From NCBI RefSeq assembly GCF_027158205.1, contig NZ_JAPVLU010000055.1, forward strand, positions 7,265 to 51,727: a stretch of 44,463 bases of DNA, given 5' to 3'. A model generated the notes under the pieces. That model was not told where the DNA came from, ran no database searches, and worked only from the letters and a program-made list of their open reading frames with translations. Shown piece after piece: positions 1 to 7,810 of the stretch. The translations under genes and the position numbers were made by a program. Numbering within the stretch: the first letter of the stretch is position 1; the number at the start of each line of letters is the position of its first letter. Origin of the DNA: Streptomyces sp. H39-S7. GTDB lineage: Bacteria; Actinomycetota; Actinomycetes; Streptomycetales; Streptomycetaceae.

Positions 1-245
1 TGGCGGCGTTGCGCGCCGCCGGCGTCCGGCATGACGCGCTGTGGCTGGACGGCGGCCACGACGGGCACGACGGCGGCGACCACGTACAGGTGCTGCACCG
101 GGCGCTGGTCTTCCTCGACCGGCACCTGCGCGGACCCCGCCGCGCGCCGCGCCCGACGAGCTCCCCGCCCCGCGAGGGGCGGGGGTCAGGGGACCTGGCG
201 GCCGAGGCCGCCGGTCCCGCCCGCCGGAACGCAGAGAGGAGGTAA
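1..245 (+). CDS. Alpha/beta-hydrolase peptidase (S9-like), C-terminal end only
   Basis: Only the last ~80 codons are in the window (first full codon at 3); the start lies upstream. The visible part has a His in a Gly/Asp-rich loop (LDGGHDGHDGG) followed by a helix ending FLDRHLRG. This is the usual C-terminal layout of prolyl-oligopeptidase/dienelactone-type alpha/beta hydrolases, where the loop His is the catalytic one. A Pro/Arg/Ala-rich tail of about 35 residues follows. The TAA stop at 243-245 lies 5 bases before the ATG of the next gene, so the two are cotranscribed. Beside a RiPP precursor and a radical SAM maturase, a leader-removing peptidase is a sensible inference, but an esterase is equally compatible with what is visible. 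Confidence 0.55.
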   Translation, partial: AALRAAGVRHDALWLDGGHDGHDGGDHVQVLHRALVFLDRHLRGPRRAPRPTSSPPREGRGSGDLAAEAAGPARRNAERR

Positions 246-250
246 CCACC

Positions 251-370
251 ATGCAGAAGGACGTCATCCAGAACGATCCCCTCGAGGACGAGGCGGAGAA
301 CCGGAAGCCTGGCGTGGGGGTGGTCGTCAGGATCCCCTTCCGTAACGCCGACGAGCCGGAGGACAGCTGA
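251..370 (+). CDS. Candidate RiPP precursor peptide (39 aa)
   Basis: A 39-residue reading frame starting ATG, with a strong AGGAGG at 237-242 (8 bases upstream) that overlaps the end of the peptidase gene. The first half is very acidic (leader-like, with PLEDEAEN) and ends in RKP. The second half carries GVGVVVRIPF, a short Val-rich stretch, then an acidic tail ending EPEDS. It has no Cys, Trp, Tyr or His, and only one Ser, at the last position, so it is a poor lanthipeptide or thiopeptide substrate. The gene for a B12-type radical SAM enzyme of the RiPP-maturation kind starts 107 bases downstream. That context, size and leader/core asymmetry support a precursor role. The core boundary and the modification are unknown; C-methylation or another change on the Val/Ile/Pro stretch is speculation. 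Confidence 0.6.
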   Translation: MQKDVIQNDPLEDEAENRKPGVGVVVRIPFRNADEPEDS

Positions 371-477
371 GTCCATCCGGCGGCCGGCCCGGCTCAAGCC
401 GCCGGGCCGGCCCACTCCGCGCCACCCCGCTACATCCCCCGTGCTGAACCCCTGTGCGACGAGGAAGAGACGAAGCC

Positions 478-2385
478 GTGCGCGTACTGCTGGTGAACAT
501 GCCCTGGTCCCCCATCGACCTTCCGTCACTCGCGCTGGGCATCCTCAAGCGCAGCGTCGACGAGAAGACCCCCGGCGCGAGCGCCGAGGTGCTGCACGCC
601 AATCTCGAATACGTCGACTGGATCACGCAGCGGCGGAAGTTCACGCTGGAGGACTACGAGTACTTCTCGCTCGCCTCCTACTTCATGGGGGTCGGCGACT
701 GGGTCTTCTCCGCCGCGCTGTACGAGGACCCGCAGTGGCGGGTCGCGGAGTTCACCGAGGCGATGAAGGGCCGGGTGCGCAAGGAGCGCATGGCCATGAC
801 CCTCGAACTGCACTCGGAAGCAGCCGAGTTCGTCCAGCTCATGGCCGACCGGATCGTGGCGGCCGACCCCGACGTGGTCGGCTTCACCTCGACCTTCCAG
901 CAGAACACCGCCGCGCTGGCCGCGGCCAAGTACGTCAAGCGCATGGCACCGCACATCCGCATCGTCATGGGCGGCGCCAACTGCGACGGCGCGCAGGGCG
1001 AGGCGGTGCACCGCAACTTCCCGTTCGTCGACCACGTGATCCGCGGCGAGGGCGAGCAGACGTTCCCCGCGCTCCTGACCGCGCTCCAGGAGGGCACCGG
1101 CCTGGCGAAGATTCCGGGCCTGTGCCACCGGGTGGCGGGACAGTCCGTGGCCAACCCGATGAGCACCCTGCCGATGCCGCCGGCGGCCATCCTGCCGCCC
1201 GACTACACCGGCTACTTCGAGCGGCTGGCCGCGTCGAAGGCCCGGTCCTGGGTGGAGCCCAAACTGGTGGTCGAGGGGGCCCGCGGCTGCTGGTGGGGCG
1301 AGAAGCACCACTGCACGTTCTGCGGCCTCAACGGCTCGTCGATGCAGTTCCGCAGCAAGAGCCCGGACACCTTCTACGAGGAGATCATCGGCCTCGCCGA
1401 GAAGCACCGGGTGCTGGACATGTACGTCGTCGACAACATCCTCGACATGGGCTACCTCAACACCGTCCTGCCCCGCATCATCGAGAGCGACTACGACCTG
1501 CGCATGCACATCGAGATCAAGTCCAACATGCGCCTCAACCAGCTGCAGGTCCTCGCCGACGCCGGACTGATCTACGTGCAGCCGGGCATCGAGAGCCTCA
1601 ACAGCCGGGTGCTCGACCTGATGGACAAGGGGGTCAGCGGCACCCAGAACGTGCGGATGCTGCGCGACGGGGCCGCGGTGGGCCTGTCCATCTCCTGGAA
1701 CTACCTGCACGGCTTCCCCGGCGAGACCGCGGCCGACTACGACGACGTCATCGCCCAGATCCCCGCTCTGGAGCACCTCAACCCACCCGTCGACCTGTCG
1801 GCGCGGATCGCCATCGAACGGTTCAGCCCGTACTTCAACAATCCCGAACTGGGCTTCTCCGAACTGCGCCCCGCCGAGCCCTACCGGCTGACGTACGACC
1901 TTCCGGAAGCCGAGATGCTGGACCTGGCGTACGTCTTCGACGTGCCGCCGCGCGGGGTGGGCGACGAGACGATCAAGCCGCTCAACGACGCCCTCGCCGC
2001 CTGGAAGACGAACTACCGCAGCAGCCGTCTCACCCACGCCGACCTGGGGGACCGCGTCGTCCTGGTCAACCGCCGGCGCGCCTTCGAGTGGACCACCCTC
2101 GAACTCACCGACCCCGTCCAGGTGGCGGCCTTCCGACTGCTGGAGCAGCCGCACACACCGGCCGCCGTCACCCGCAAGATCGCCGCCCGCAACCCCGGGG
2201 TGGCCGTCACCGAGGAGGCGGTGGTGGAACTGCTGCTGGACTGGCGCCGGCTGGGCGTGGTGTTCACCGACGGCGGCCAGTACGTCCACGTGGCGCCGCC
2301 CGCGGTCAACGAGGACATGCTGCGGCTGGACTTCATGCGCTACGCCCACCAGGTCCGGCAGGCACAACCCCCGGCACTGGTGTGA
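478..2385 (+). CDS. B12-binding-type radical SAM RiPP maturase
   Basis: 635 residues from GTG at 478 (RBS-like GGAAGAG at 463-469); an in-frame ATG at 454 lacks an RBS and adds non-conserved residues. The N-terminal ~230 residues have the Rossmann-like cobalamin-binding layout (DPDVVGFTS, then RIVMGGANCDG, then VIRGEGEQTFPAL) but no DxHxxG, as is common in class B enzymes. The radical SAM core begins with C271-X7-C279-X2-C282, the CX7CX2C spacing of the ribosomal-peptide-maturation radical SAM family (TIGR03975-like, from memory), not the usual CX3CX2C. Later landmarks are QPGIESLNSRVL and GFPGETAADY. Residues ~535-620 look like a small winged-helix or PqqD-like unit ending GGQYVHVAPP that could bind the leader. 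The expected reaction is SAM-radical chemistry, possibly C-methylation, on the 39-aa peptide just upstream. Family confidence is high; the exact reaction is unknown. Confidence 0.85.
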   Translation: MRVLLVNMPWSPIDLPSLALGILKRSVDEKTPGASAEVLHANLEYVDWITQRRKFTLEDYEYFSLASYFMGVGDWVFSAALYEDPQWRVAEFTEAMKGRVRKERMAMTLELHSEAAEFVQLMADRIVAADPDVVGFTSTFQQNTAALAAAKYVKRMAPHIRIVMGGANCDGAQGEAVHRNFPFVDHVIRGEGEQTFPALLTALQEGTGLAKIPGLCHRVAGQSVANPMSTLPMPPAAILPPDYTGYFERLAASKARSWVEPKLVVEGARGCWWGEKHHCTFCGLNGSSMQFRSKSPDTFYEEIIGLAEKHRVLDMYVVDNILDMGYLNTVLPRIIESDYDLRMHIEIKSNMRLNQLQVLADAGLIYVQPGIESLNSRVLDLMDKGVSGTQNVRMLRDGAAVGLSISWNYLHGFPGETAADYDDVIAQIPALEHLNPPVDLSARIAIERFSPYFNNPELGFSELRPAEPYRLTYDLPEAEMLDLAYVFDVPPRGVGDETIKPLNDALAAWKTNYRSSRLTHADLGDRVVLVNRRRAFEWTTLELTDPVQVAAFRLLEQPHTPAAVTRKIAARNPGVAVTEEAVVELLLDWRRLGVVFTDGGQYVHVAPPAVNEDMLRLDFMRYAHQVRQAQPPALV

Positions 2386-2416
2386 CCGCCATCCGCTTCG
2401 AGCGAAGGAGACTCCG

Positions 2417-3067
2417 TTGAGCATCACCACCGACACACTGACGATCACCGCTTGGCGGGACCACGATCCGGCCGCCTGCGAGCTGCCGGGCATGCTGCTG
2501 GGGCAACTGGAAGTCCAGGGCGGCGGATCGGCGGCGGTGCGGCAGCTGTGGGAACAGGGCGCGCGCCGCGTCGAACTGCCGGGCACCGTCGATCTGACCG
2601 ACACCGCCGCGGCCGCGGACACCGTCCGCACGCTCTGCCTCATCCGCGACCTGACCGCCCGCGCCGTCTACGTCGACTGGCGCCTGCGCACCGGCCCGGA
2701 CCCGGACGCCTGGCGGCCGCTGAACCATCTGCACCCTCCACTGGAGGTCGAGGGCCCCCCGGACCCGGAGGAGGTGGTGCGCCAATGGCGGGACGAGCAC
2801 TACCTGTGCAAATGCATCTGGCGCAACGGCCCGGGCTTCGTCCAGATCCGCGACCGCCGCTGGGGCGTACTCAACCGCTTCACCGCCGAGGAGCCCTACT
2901 ACCACCAGGCGATCACCCAACTCGAACACGGCACCCCCACCGCGGACCTCCCCGCCGACGTCCTCGCCGACTTCCGCGAGGAGCGCCTGATCGGCGAAGT
3001 CGGCGACCTGGCCTGGTGGCTGCCGTACCGGATCCAGCGCTGGATCCACACAGCGATGGTGGTGTGA
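2417..3067 (+). CDS. DUF5825-like partner protein of the radical SAM maturase
   Basis: 216 residues from TTG at 2417, with GAAGGAG at 2404-2410; it begins 31 bases after the maturase stop, so it belongs to the same operon. It is soluble, with no signal peptide or membrane segment. The first ~110 residues read as an alternating beta/alpha fold (RRVELPGTVDLTDT, RAVYVDWRL). The second half contains HYLCKCIWRNGPGFVQIRDRR and ends with an aromatic-rich segment (LAWWLPYRIQRWI). From memory, proteins of this type (DUF5825) are encoded next to RiPP radical SAM C-methyltransferases in actinomycetes; I could not check this. The CKC motif might bind metal. The role (partner subunit, leader recognition or second modification) is unknown. 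Confidence 0.55.
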   Translation: MSITTDTLTITAWRDHDPAACELPGMLLGQLEVQGGGSAAVRQLWEQGARRVELPGTVDLTDTAAAADTVRTLCLIRDLTARAVYVDWRLRTGPDPDAWRPLNHLHPPLEVEGPPDPEEVVRQWRDEHYLCKCIWRNGPGFVQIRDRRWGVLNRFTAEEPYYHQAITQLEHGTPTADLPADVLADFREERLIGEVGDLAWWLPYRIQRWIHTAMVV

Positions 3068-3112
3068 CACCGGCTCTCCGGAAGTCGTCGCGGCGTCCCT
3101 CGCGTGGGTGAT

Positions 3113-3145
3113 CGATCGTAACGATCGGAAAGCGATCGATATGAT
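3113..3145 (+). promoter_or_regulatory. Operator and -10 region of the DeoR/LacI-hybrid regulator gene
   Basis: A palindrome CGATCGT-A-ACGATCG occupies 3113-3127. A second CGATCGATAT begins at 3133 and runs into TATGAT (3140-3145), a near-perfect -10 hexamer. No good -35 is seen; the palindrome covers that position. The same core recurs before the binding-protein gene, so autoregulation by the adjacent regulator is the natural reading. Confidence 0.5.
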
Positions 3146-3223
3146 AGAGGGCGTAGAGTGCGGTCAGTGTCGTGAGCGGATTGCACACGGCCGGCCACCG
3201 GTGCCGCGACCAGGGGGAATCCA

Positions 3224-4342
3224 ATGCGGATGCATGTCGACCAGCGTCATGAACTGGTGCTCAAGCTCGTCCGTGAGCGGGGCAGCCTGCGTGTCGCCGA
3301 TCTGGCGGCTGAGCTGGGGGTTTCCGCGGTGACGCTGCGGCGGGACGTGGAGACGCTGGCCGCGCAGGGGCGGGTGCGGAGGCTGCATGGGTCGGTTGTC
3401 TGGCCGGACGGTCCGCAGGCCGTGGAGGCTCCCGCCCCCGTGGTGGGCGGTCAGGGGCCCGTGATCGGGATGGTCGTGCCCACCACCGACTACTACTTCG
3501 CGGCGGTCGTCGCCGGTGCCCGCGAGGCCGCCGCGGCCCGTGGCGCACGCCTGGTCATCGGCCTGTCGCAGTACCTGCCGCACGAGGACCGGGCGCAGGC
3601 CGCGCGGCTGCTGTCGACCGGGGCCGACGGGCTGCTGCTCACGCCCAGCTGGGGCCACGGCGTGCCGCAGCCCGGCGAGGAGGAGTGGATCGCCCAGCAG
3701 GGTGTTCCCGCGGTGCTGGTGGAGCGCTGGGCGCCGTTGGGCAGTCCGGCGGCCGCGCTGGACCGGGTGCGCACCGACCATGCGCACGGTGCCGCTCTCG
3801 CCGTGCGCCATCTGGCCTCCCTCGGGCACCGCACGGTCGCCCTGGCCGCCCAGGAGAGCCCGACCGCCGTGCAGTTGGGCATCGGGCACGCGGCGGCCGT
3901 GGAGGCGCTGGGGCTGGATCCGGCGCCCCGTTCGCCGCTGGAACTGGAGCCGTCGCGCGACGAGTCGGACCGGTTCGACCGGACGCTGGAGTACCTGTGC
4001 GACGCGGTCGGCGAACACGGAGTGACGGCGGCGCTGGTCCACAGCGACGCGGACGCCATCGTGCTGATCCCACGGCTGCAGGCGCGCGGGGTGCGGGTGC
4101 CCGAGGACCTGGCCCTGATCGCGTACGACGACGAGGTCGCCGGTCTCGCGGACCTGCCGCTGACGGCGGTCGCCCCGCCGAAGCGCGTGGTCGGGGCGCT
4201 CGCCGCCGACCTGCTGCTCGACCGCCTCGCGGAGCACTCCCAGGGAGCTCCGGCGCAGCCGCGCCGGCATGTGGAGCTGCTGCCGGAGCTGCGGGTTCGG
4301 CAGTCCTGCGGTGCACCGGCCGGTCGCACGGTGAGCGAGTGA
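3224..4342 (+). CDS. Transcription regulator: DeoR-type HTH fused to LacI-type sugar-binding domain
   Basis: 372 residues from ATG 3224 with GGGGGA at 3213-3218. Residues ~4-60 are a DeoR-family winged HTH (LVRERGSLRVADLAAELGVS, then TLRRDVETLAAQGRVRRLHG). Residues ~80-355 are a periplasmic-binding-protein/LacI-type effector domain (VIGMVVPTTDYYFAAVVAGA, the VRTDHAHGAALAVRHL switch region, LALIAYDDEVAGLADLPLTAV). A normal DeoR protein carries a sugar-phosphate isomerase-like sensor, and a normal LacI protein has a different HTH, so this is a hybrid, a class found in actinomycetes. The ligand domain suggests that an unphosphorylated sugar or glycoside is sensed. It is transcribed toward the ABC transporter genes 130 bp downstream and probably represses them and itself through the CGATCGAT sites on both sides. 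Confidence 0.85.
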   Translation: MRMHVDQRHELVLKLVRERGSLRVADLAAELGVSAVTLRRDVETLAAQGRVRRLHGSVVWPDGPQAVEAPAPVVGGQGPVIGMVVPTTDYYFAAVVAGAREAAAARGARLVIGLSQYLPHEDRAQAARLLSTGADGLLLTPSWGHGVPQPGEEEWIAQQGVPAVLVERWAPLGSPAAALDRVRTDHAHGAALAVRHLASLGHRTVALAAQESPTAVQLGIGHAAAVEALGLDPAPRSPLELEPSRDESDRFDRTLEYLCDAVGEHGVTAALVHSDADAIVLIPRLQARGVRVPEDLALIAYDDEVAGLADLPLTAVAPPKRVVGALAADLLLDRLAEHSQGAPAQPRRHVELLPELRVRQSCGAPAGRTVSE

Positions 4343-4354
4343 CCGCAGTTATCT

Positions 4355-4424
4355 GATCGATATACGCTCTAGACGATCGAATCACTCATTCGCTCTTGAC
4401 GGCGATCGATGTTGCGCAAATGAT
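4355..4424 (+). promoter_or_regulatory. Operator/promoter of the sugar ABC transporter operon
   Basis: The 129-bp gap contains GATCGATAT at 4355, CGATCG at 4374 and CGATCGAT at 4403, matching the sites before the regulator gene. TTGACG (4396-4401) with AATGAT (4419-4424) at 17-bp spacing forms a plausible promoter, placing the 4403 site and a TTGCGCAA palindrome (4412-4419) between -35 and -10, a classic repression position. The RBS AGGAG is at 4459-4463. Confidence 0.5.
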
Positions 4425-4471
4425 GGCCTGCATTCACCTCATCTGTCGGGGTCACCGTAGGAGCTCGCGCA

Positions 4472-5800
4472 ATGAAGCCCATCTCCCAGTCCACCTCCCG
4501 TACGACCCGTCTCGCGCTCGCGGCCGTCGTGGCCTCGCTCGCGCTGGCCACCACCGCCTGCGGCGGGGACAAGGCCGCCGCCGGCGGCAGCGCGCCGGAC
4601 GCCAAGCCGGTCACCCTGACGTACTGGGGTTGGGCCAAGGGCGCCCAGGCGACCGTCGACGCGTTCAACAAGACCCACAAGAACATCCAGGTCACGTACT
4701 CGGAGATCGCCGGCGGTCCGGACGGGTACTCCAAGATCACCAACGCGGTCAAGGCCGGAAACGCCCCCGACGTGGCGGGTATCGAGTACACCCAGCTCCC
4801 GGAGTTCGCCAGCCAGGGTCTGCTCGAGGACCTCACCGAGCAGGCCGCCGACACCGTCAAGCAGAAGTTCCCGGCCTCCATCCAGAACCTGGTGACCTTC
4901 GGCGGCAAGACCTGGGCCGTGCCCTATGACGTCGCACCCCAGCTGTACTACTACCGCACGGACCTGTTCCAGAAGTACGGCATAGCCGTTCCCAAGACCT
5001 GGGCGGAGTTCAAGACCGCCGGCGAGAAGCTCCAGCAGGCCGACAAGAACGTGCACATCGCGTCCTGGGCCGACAACGACGCCGTGCTGCTGGCGGCCCT
5101 CGCCTGGCAGGGCGGCGGCAAGTGGTTCAGCACCGAGGGCGACGCGTGGAAGGTCGGCATCAACGACGCCGCCTCCCAGAAGGTCGCCTCCTACTGGCAG
5201 GGACTCGTCGACAGCGGCGTCGTCAACTCCATCCCGGCCGGCAGCGAGGACGAGACCAAGGCCAGGACCTCCGGCACCGTCGCGAGCTTCATCGGCGCCT
5301 CCTGGAGCGCGGGCGGCATGACCGTGGCGATGCCCAAGCTGAGCGGCAAGTGGGGGATCACCCCGCTGCCCACCTGGGACGGCAAGCCCGCCAGCGGCGG
5401 CTACGGCGGCACCACCTACGCCGTGCCCAAGGGCAGTAAGCACGTCAAGGAAGCGGCCGAGTTCTCGAAGTGGGTCACCACGGACGCCGCCGCCGTCACC
5501 GCCCGCCTCAGCTCGCTGAAGTCGCCGAGCAGCGCCCTGCCGGCCAACGTGGAGATGCGTGACGTGGCCGCGAAGGCGTTCAAGGGCGGCGCCTACTACA
5601 CCGGCTTCGACGTCTACAGGATCGCCGGTGCGCAGGTCGACACCATCGTCCCGGGCTGGACGTTCGGCCCCGTGCAGATCGCGACCAACACCGCCATCAC
5701 CGACGCGGCGGCCAAGGGCAACCTGACCCAGGGGCTGACCGCCGGCCAGGCGTCCGCCGAGAAGGGCATCAAGGAACGCGGGCTGAACCTGGTCAAGTGA
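4472..5800 (+). CDS. CUT1-family ABC transporter substrate-binding lipoprotein
   Basis: 442 residues; ATG at 4472 with AGGAG 8 bases upstream. The N-terminus is a lipoprotein signal: TTR, a hydrophobic LALAAVVASLALA stretch, then TTAC with Cys30 as the lipidated residue. The mature part has typical family-1 extracellular solute-binding landmarks: TLTYWGWAKGAQATVDAFNK, NAPDVAGIEYTQLPEFASQG, WAVPYDVAPQLYYYRTDLF and GGYGGTTYAVPKGSKHVKEA. It would capture a carbohydrate or related polyol outside the membrane and deliver it to the two permeases encoded next. No ATPase gene is present; Streptomyces CUT1 systems commonly borrow the shared MsiK ATPase, so this absence is expected. The substrate cannot be read from sequence. 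Confidence 0.9.
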   Translation: MKPISQSTSRTTRLALAAVVASLALATTACGGDKAAAGGSAPDAKPVTLTYWGWAKGAQATVDAFNKTHKNIQVTYSEIAGGPDGYSKITNAVKAGNAPDVAGIEYTQLPEFASQGLLEDLTEQAADTVKQKFPASIQNLVTFGGKTWAVPYDVAPQLYYYRTDLFQKYGIAVPKTWAEFKTAGEKLQQADKNVHIASWADNDAVLLAALAWQGGGKWFSTEGDAWKVGINDAASQKVASYWQGLVDSGVVNSIPAGSEDETKARTSGTVASFIGASWSAGGMTVAMPKLSGKWGITPLPTWDGKPASGGYGGTTYAVPKGSKHVKEAAEFSKWVTTDAAAVTARLSSLKSPSSALPANVEMRDVAAKAFKGGAYYTGFDVYRIAGAQVDTIVPGWTFGPVQIATNTAITDAAAKGNLTQGLTAGQASAEKGIKERGLNLVK

Positions 5801-5806
5801 CCGGCA

Positions 5807-5880
5807 GCCGGGTCGGCGGTCCTACCCGCCGGCCCGGCTCCCGGTCCTCCCGCCGGGCACGCGATGCCGTGCCCGGCGGG
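5807..5880 (+). other. Two strong hairpins between binding-protein and permease genes
   Basis: GCCGGGTCGGCGG (5807-5819) pairs with 5826-5838 with one mismatch. CCCGCCGGGCACG (5849-5861) pairs perfectly with 5868-5880 around a 6-base loop. There is no U-tract. The position right after the binding-protein stop suggests a partial terminator or 3'-end stabiliser that keeps binding protein more abundant than permeases, as known for many sugar ABC operons. Confidence 0.65.
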
Positions 5881-5886
5881 CCCCCG

Positions 5887-5914
5887 GCTCCCACGACCCC
5901 GCTCCCACGACCCC
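5887..5914 (+). repeat. Tandem duplication of a 14-mer
   Basis: GCTCCCACGACCCC occurs twice head to tail (5887-5900 and 5901-5914), just before the permease RBS AAGGAG at 5921-5926. It is probably replication slippage in non-coding spacer; no function is evident. Confidence 0.8.
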
Positions 5915-5933
5915 GCTTTCAAGGAGTCCCCCC

Positions 5934-6860
5934 GTGGCAGTACCACTCGCCCGGACCCCGCGCCGCCGCTCCGCCGCCCGACCGGGCCAACGCGGCGCCG
6001 TGGCCGTGCTCCTGGTCCCGTTCTTCGCGCTGTTCAGCCTCGTGATGGTGGCGCCCATCGGCTACGCCGTGTGGATGAGCCTGTTCCAGGAACGCTCCTC
6101 CGGCCTCGGCTTCGGCGGCACGGAGCGCGTCTTCTCGGGCCTGGGCAACTACACCCGCGCCCTGTCCGACCCCGCGTTCCGCACCTCGTTCCTGCACATC
6201 GCCGTGTACTGCGTCGCCTACATCCCGGTGATGATCGGCGGCGCGCTCGTCCTGGCCCTGCTCCTGGACTCCGCCCTCACCCGGGCCAAGCGCTTCCTGC
6301 AACTCGCCCTGTTCCTGCCGCATGCGGTGCCCAGCATGATCGCGGCGATCATCTGGATCTACCTCTACACCCCCGGCCTCAGCCCGGTCACCGGCTGGAT
6401 CGAGAGCCTCGGCGGCAACTGGGCCTTCTTCTCCGCCGACCACGCGCTCTCCTCGATGATCAATATCGCGGTGTGGCAGTGGATCGGCTACAACATGGTC
6501 ATCTTCTACGCCGCGCTGCAGGCCGTCCCGCGCGAGACGCTGGAGGCGGCGGTCGTCGACGGGGCGGGCGAGCTGCGCATCGCCTGGCAGATCAAGGTGC
6601 CGGTCATCCGCTCGTCCGTGGTGCTGACACTGCTGTTCACCTGCGTCGGCGCGGTCCAGCTCTTCAACGAGCCCAAGATCCTCTCCAGCCGGGCCTCCTC
6701 CCTCGGCTCCACGTGGTCACCGACGATGTACATCTTCAAGGCCGCCTTCGAACGCCACGACTACGGTCTGGCGGCCGCGTCCTCGCTGCTGCTGGCCCTG
6801 GCAGCCGCCGCGCTCTCCTTCATCGTCACCAGGATCGGAAACCGGGGGAAGACGGTATGA
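5934..6860 (+). CDS. CUT1 ABC transporter permease, MalF-type subunit
   Basis: 308 residues from GTG 5934 with AAGGAG 7 bases upstream. A basic cytoplasmic N-terminus is followed by a first membrane segment (AVAVLLVPFFALFSLVMVAP), about six membrane spans in all, and the EAA loop (EAAVVDGAGELRIAWQIKVP) that docks the ATPase. This is the subunit usually encoded first of the pair in CUT1 systems. Its stop overlaps the next start (ATGA at 6857-6860), so translation is coupled. It forms the membrane channel with the next gene product. Confidence 0.93.
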   Translation: MAVPLARTPRRRSAARPGQRGAVAVLLVPFFALFSLVMVAPIGYAVWMSLFQERSSGLGFGGTERVFSGLGNYTRALSDPAFRTSFLHIAVYCVAYIPVMIGGALVLALLLDSALTRAKRFLQLALFLPHAVPSMIAAIIWIYLYTPGLSPVTGWIESLGGNWAFFSADHALSSMINIAVWQWIGYNMVIFYAALQAVPRETLEAAVVDGAGELRIAWQIKVPVIRSSVVLTLLFTCVGAVQLFNEPKILSSRASSLGSTWSPTMYIFKAAFERHDYGLAAASSLLLALAAAALSFIVTRIGNRGKTV

Positions 6861-7810
6861 GCACCCTTGATCTCGACGGCCGCCAGGCCGCACCCGGCAC
6901 CGTCCCGCCGCCCCTTCCGGAGGCTCCCGAGCCGGTTCGCCGCCCGGCCCGACGCGCCCGGCGGCCACGCTCCACCGGCGCCCTGCTGTCCCGGGCGGCC
7001 GTCAACGGCCTGCTCGCCGTCGCCGCCCTCTACACCCTGATGCCGCTGGCCTGGCTGCTGATCGCCGCGACCAAGGACCATGGCGACCTGTTCGGCACCG
7101 GCGGCTTCACCCTCGGCGCGTTCCACCTCTTCGACAACTTCCGGGCCGTGTTCACCGCCGACGGCGGCATCTACGGACGCTGGCTGCTCAACAGCCTGCT
7201 GTACTCGCTGGTGGGCTCGCTCGTCTCGACCCTCATCTGTGTGGCCGCCGGATACGCCTTCGACAAGTACCACTTCGCGGGCAAGGACAAGCTCTTCGGC
7301 GTCGTGCTGGCCGGCATCCTCGTACCCGGCACCGTCATCTCGCTGCCCATGTACCTGCTCGCCTCCGAGGCCGGCCTCGTCAACACCTACTGGGCGGTCC
7401 TGATCCCTTCCCTGGTGAACCCCTTCGGGGTCTACCTGGCCCGGGTCTTCTCCGAGGGCTACATCCCGAACGAGGTCCTGGAGGCGGCCCGGATGGACGG
7501 CGCGAGCGAGCTGAAGACGTTCCGCACCGTCTCGCTGCCCATGCTGGCGCCGGGTTTCATGACCATCTTCCTGTTCTCGTTCACCGGCAGCTGGAACAGC
7601 TTCTACCTGCCGCTGATGATGCTCAACGACCAGAGCCTCTACCCGGTCGGCCTGGGCATCTACAACTGGAACACCGTCGTCGTGAACAACCCCGAGTACT
7701 ACAGCCTGGCGATCACCGGAGCCCTCGTCGCCGTCCTGCCCCTGATCGCCGTCTTCATCGGCCTGCAGCGCTTCTGGCGCTCCGGCCTCACCGCCGGAGC
7801 CGTCAAGTGA
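6857..7810 (+). CDS. CUT1 ABC transporter permease, MalG-type subunit
   Basis: 317 residues, ATG overlapping the preceding stop. A Pro/Arg-rich cytoplasmic tail of ~50 residues precedes the first span (NGLLAVAALYTLMPLAWLLI). Later features are RWLLNSLLYSLVGSLVSTL, the EAA loop (EAARMDGASELKTFRTVSLP) and a C-terminal hydrophobic segment ending RFWRSGLTAGAVK, the typical end of MalG-like permeases. The stop overlaps the GTG of the dehydrogenase gene (GTGA at 7807-7810), tying transport to catabolism in one operon. Confidence 0.93.
   Translation: MSTLDLDGRQAAPGTVPPPLPEAPEPVRRPARRARRPRSTGALLSRAAVNGLLAVAALYTLMPLAWLLIAATKDHGDLFGTGGFTLGAFHLFDNFRAVFTADGGIYGRWLLNSLLYSLVGSLVSTLICVAAGYAFDKYHFAGKDKLFGVVLAGILVPGTVISLPMYLLASEAGLVNTYWAVLIPSLVNPFGVYLARVFSEGYIPNEVLEAARMDGASELKTFRTVSLPMLAPGFMTIFLFSFTGSWNSFYLPLMMLNDQSLYPVGLGIYNWNTVVVNNPEYYSLAITGALVAVLPLIAVFIGLQRFWRSGLTAGAVK

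Noticed and set aside
251..370. Lanthipeptide or thiopeptide precursor
   Set aside because: No Cys and only one Ser at the extreme end; no dehydratase, cyclase or YcaO gene is nearby.
526..2643. 705-codon antisense open frame opposite the radical SAM gene
   Set aside because: Codon positions mirror the sense gene, composition is low-complexity, and the sense strand has clear catalytic motifs. It is a high-GC shadow.
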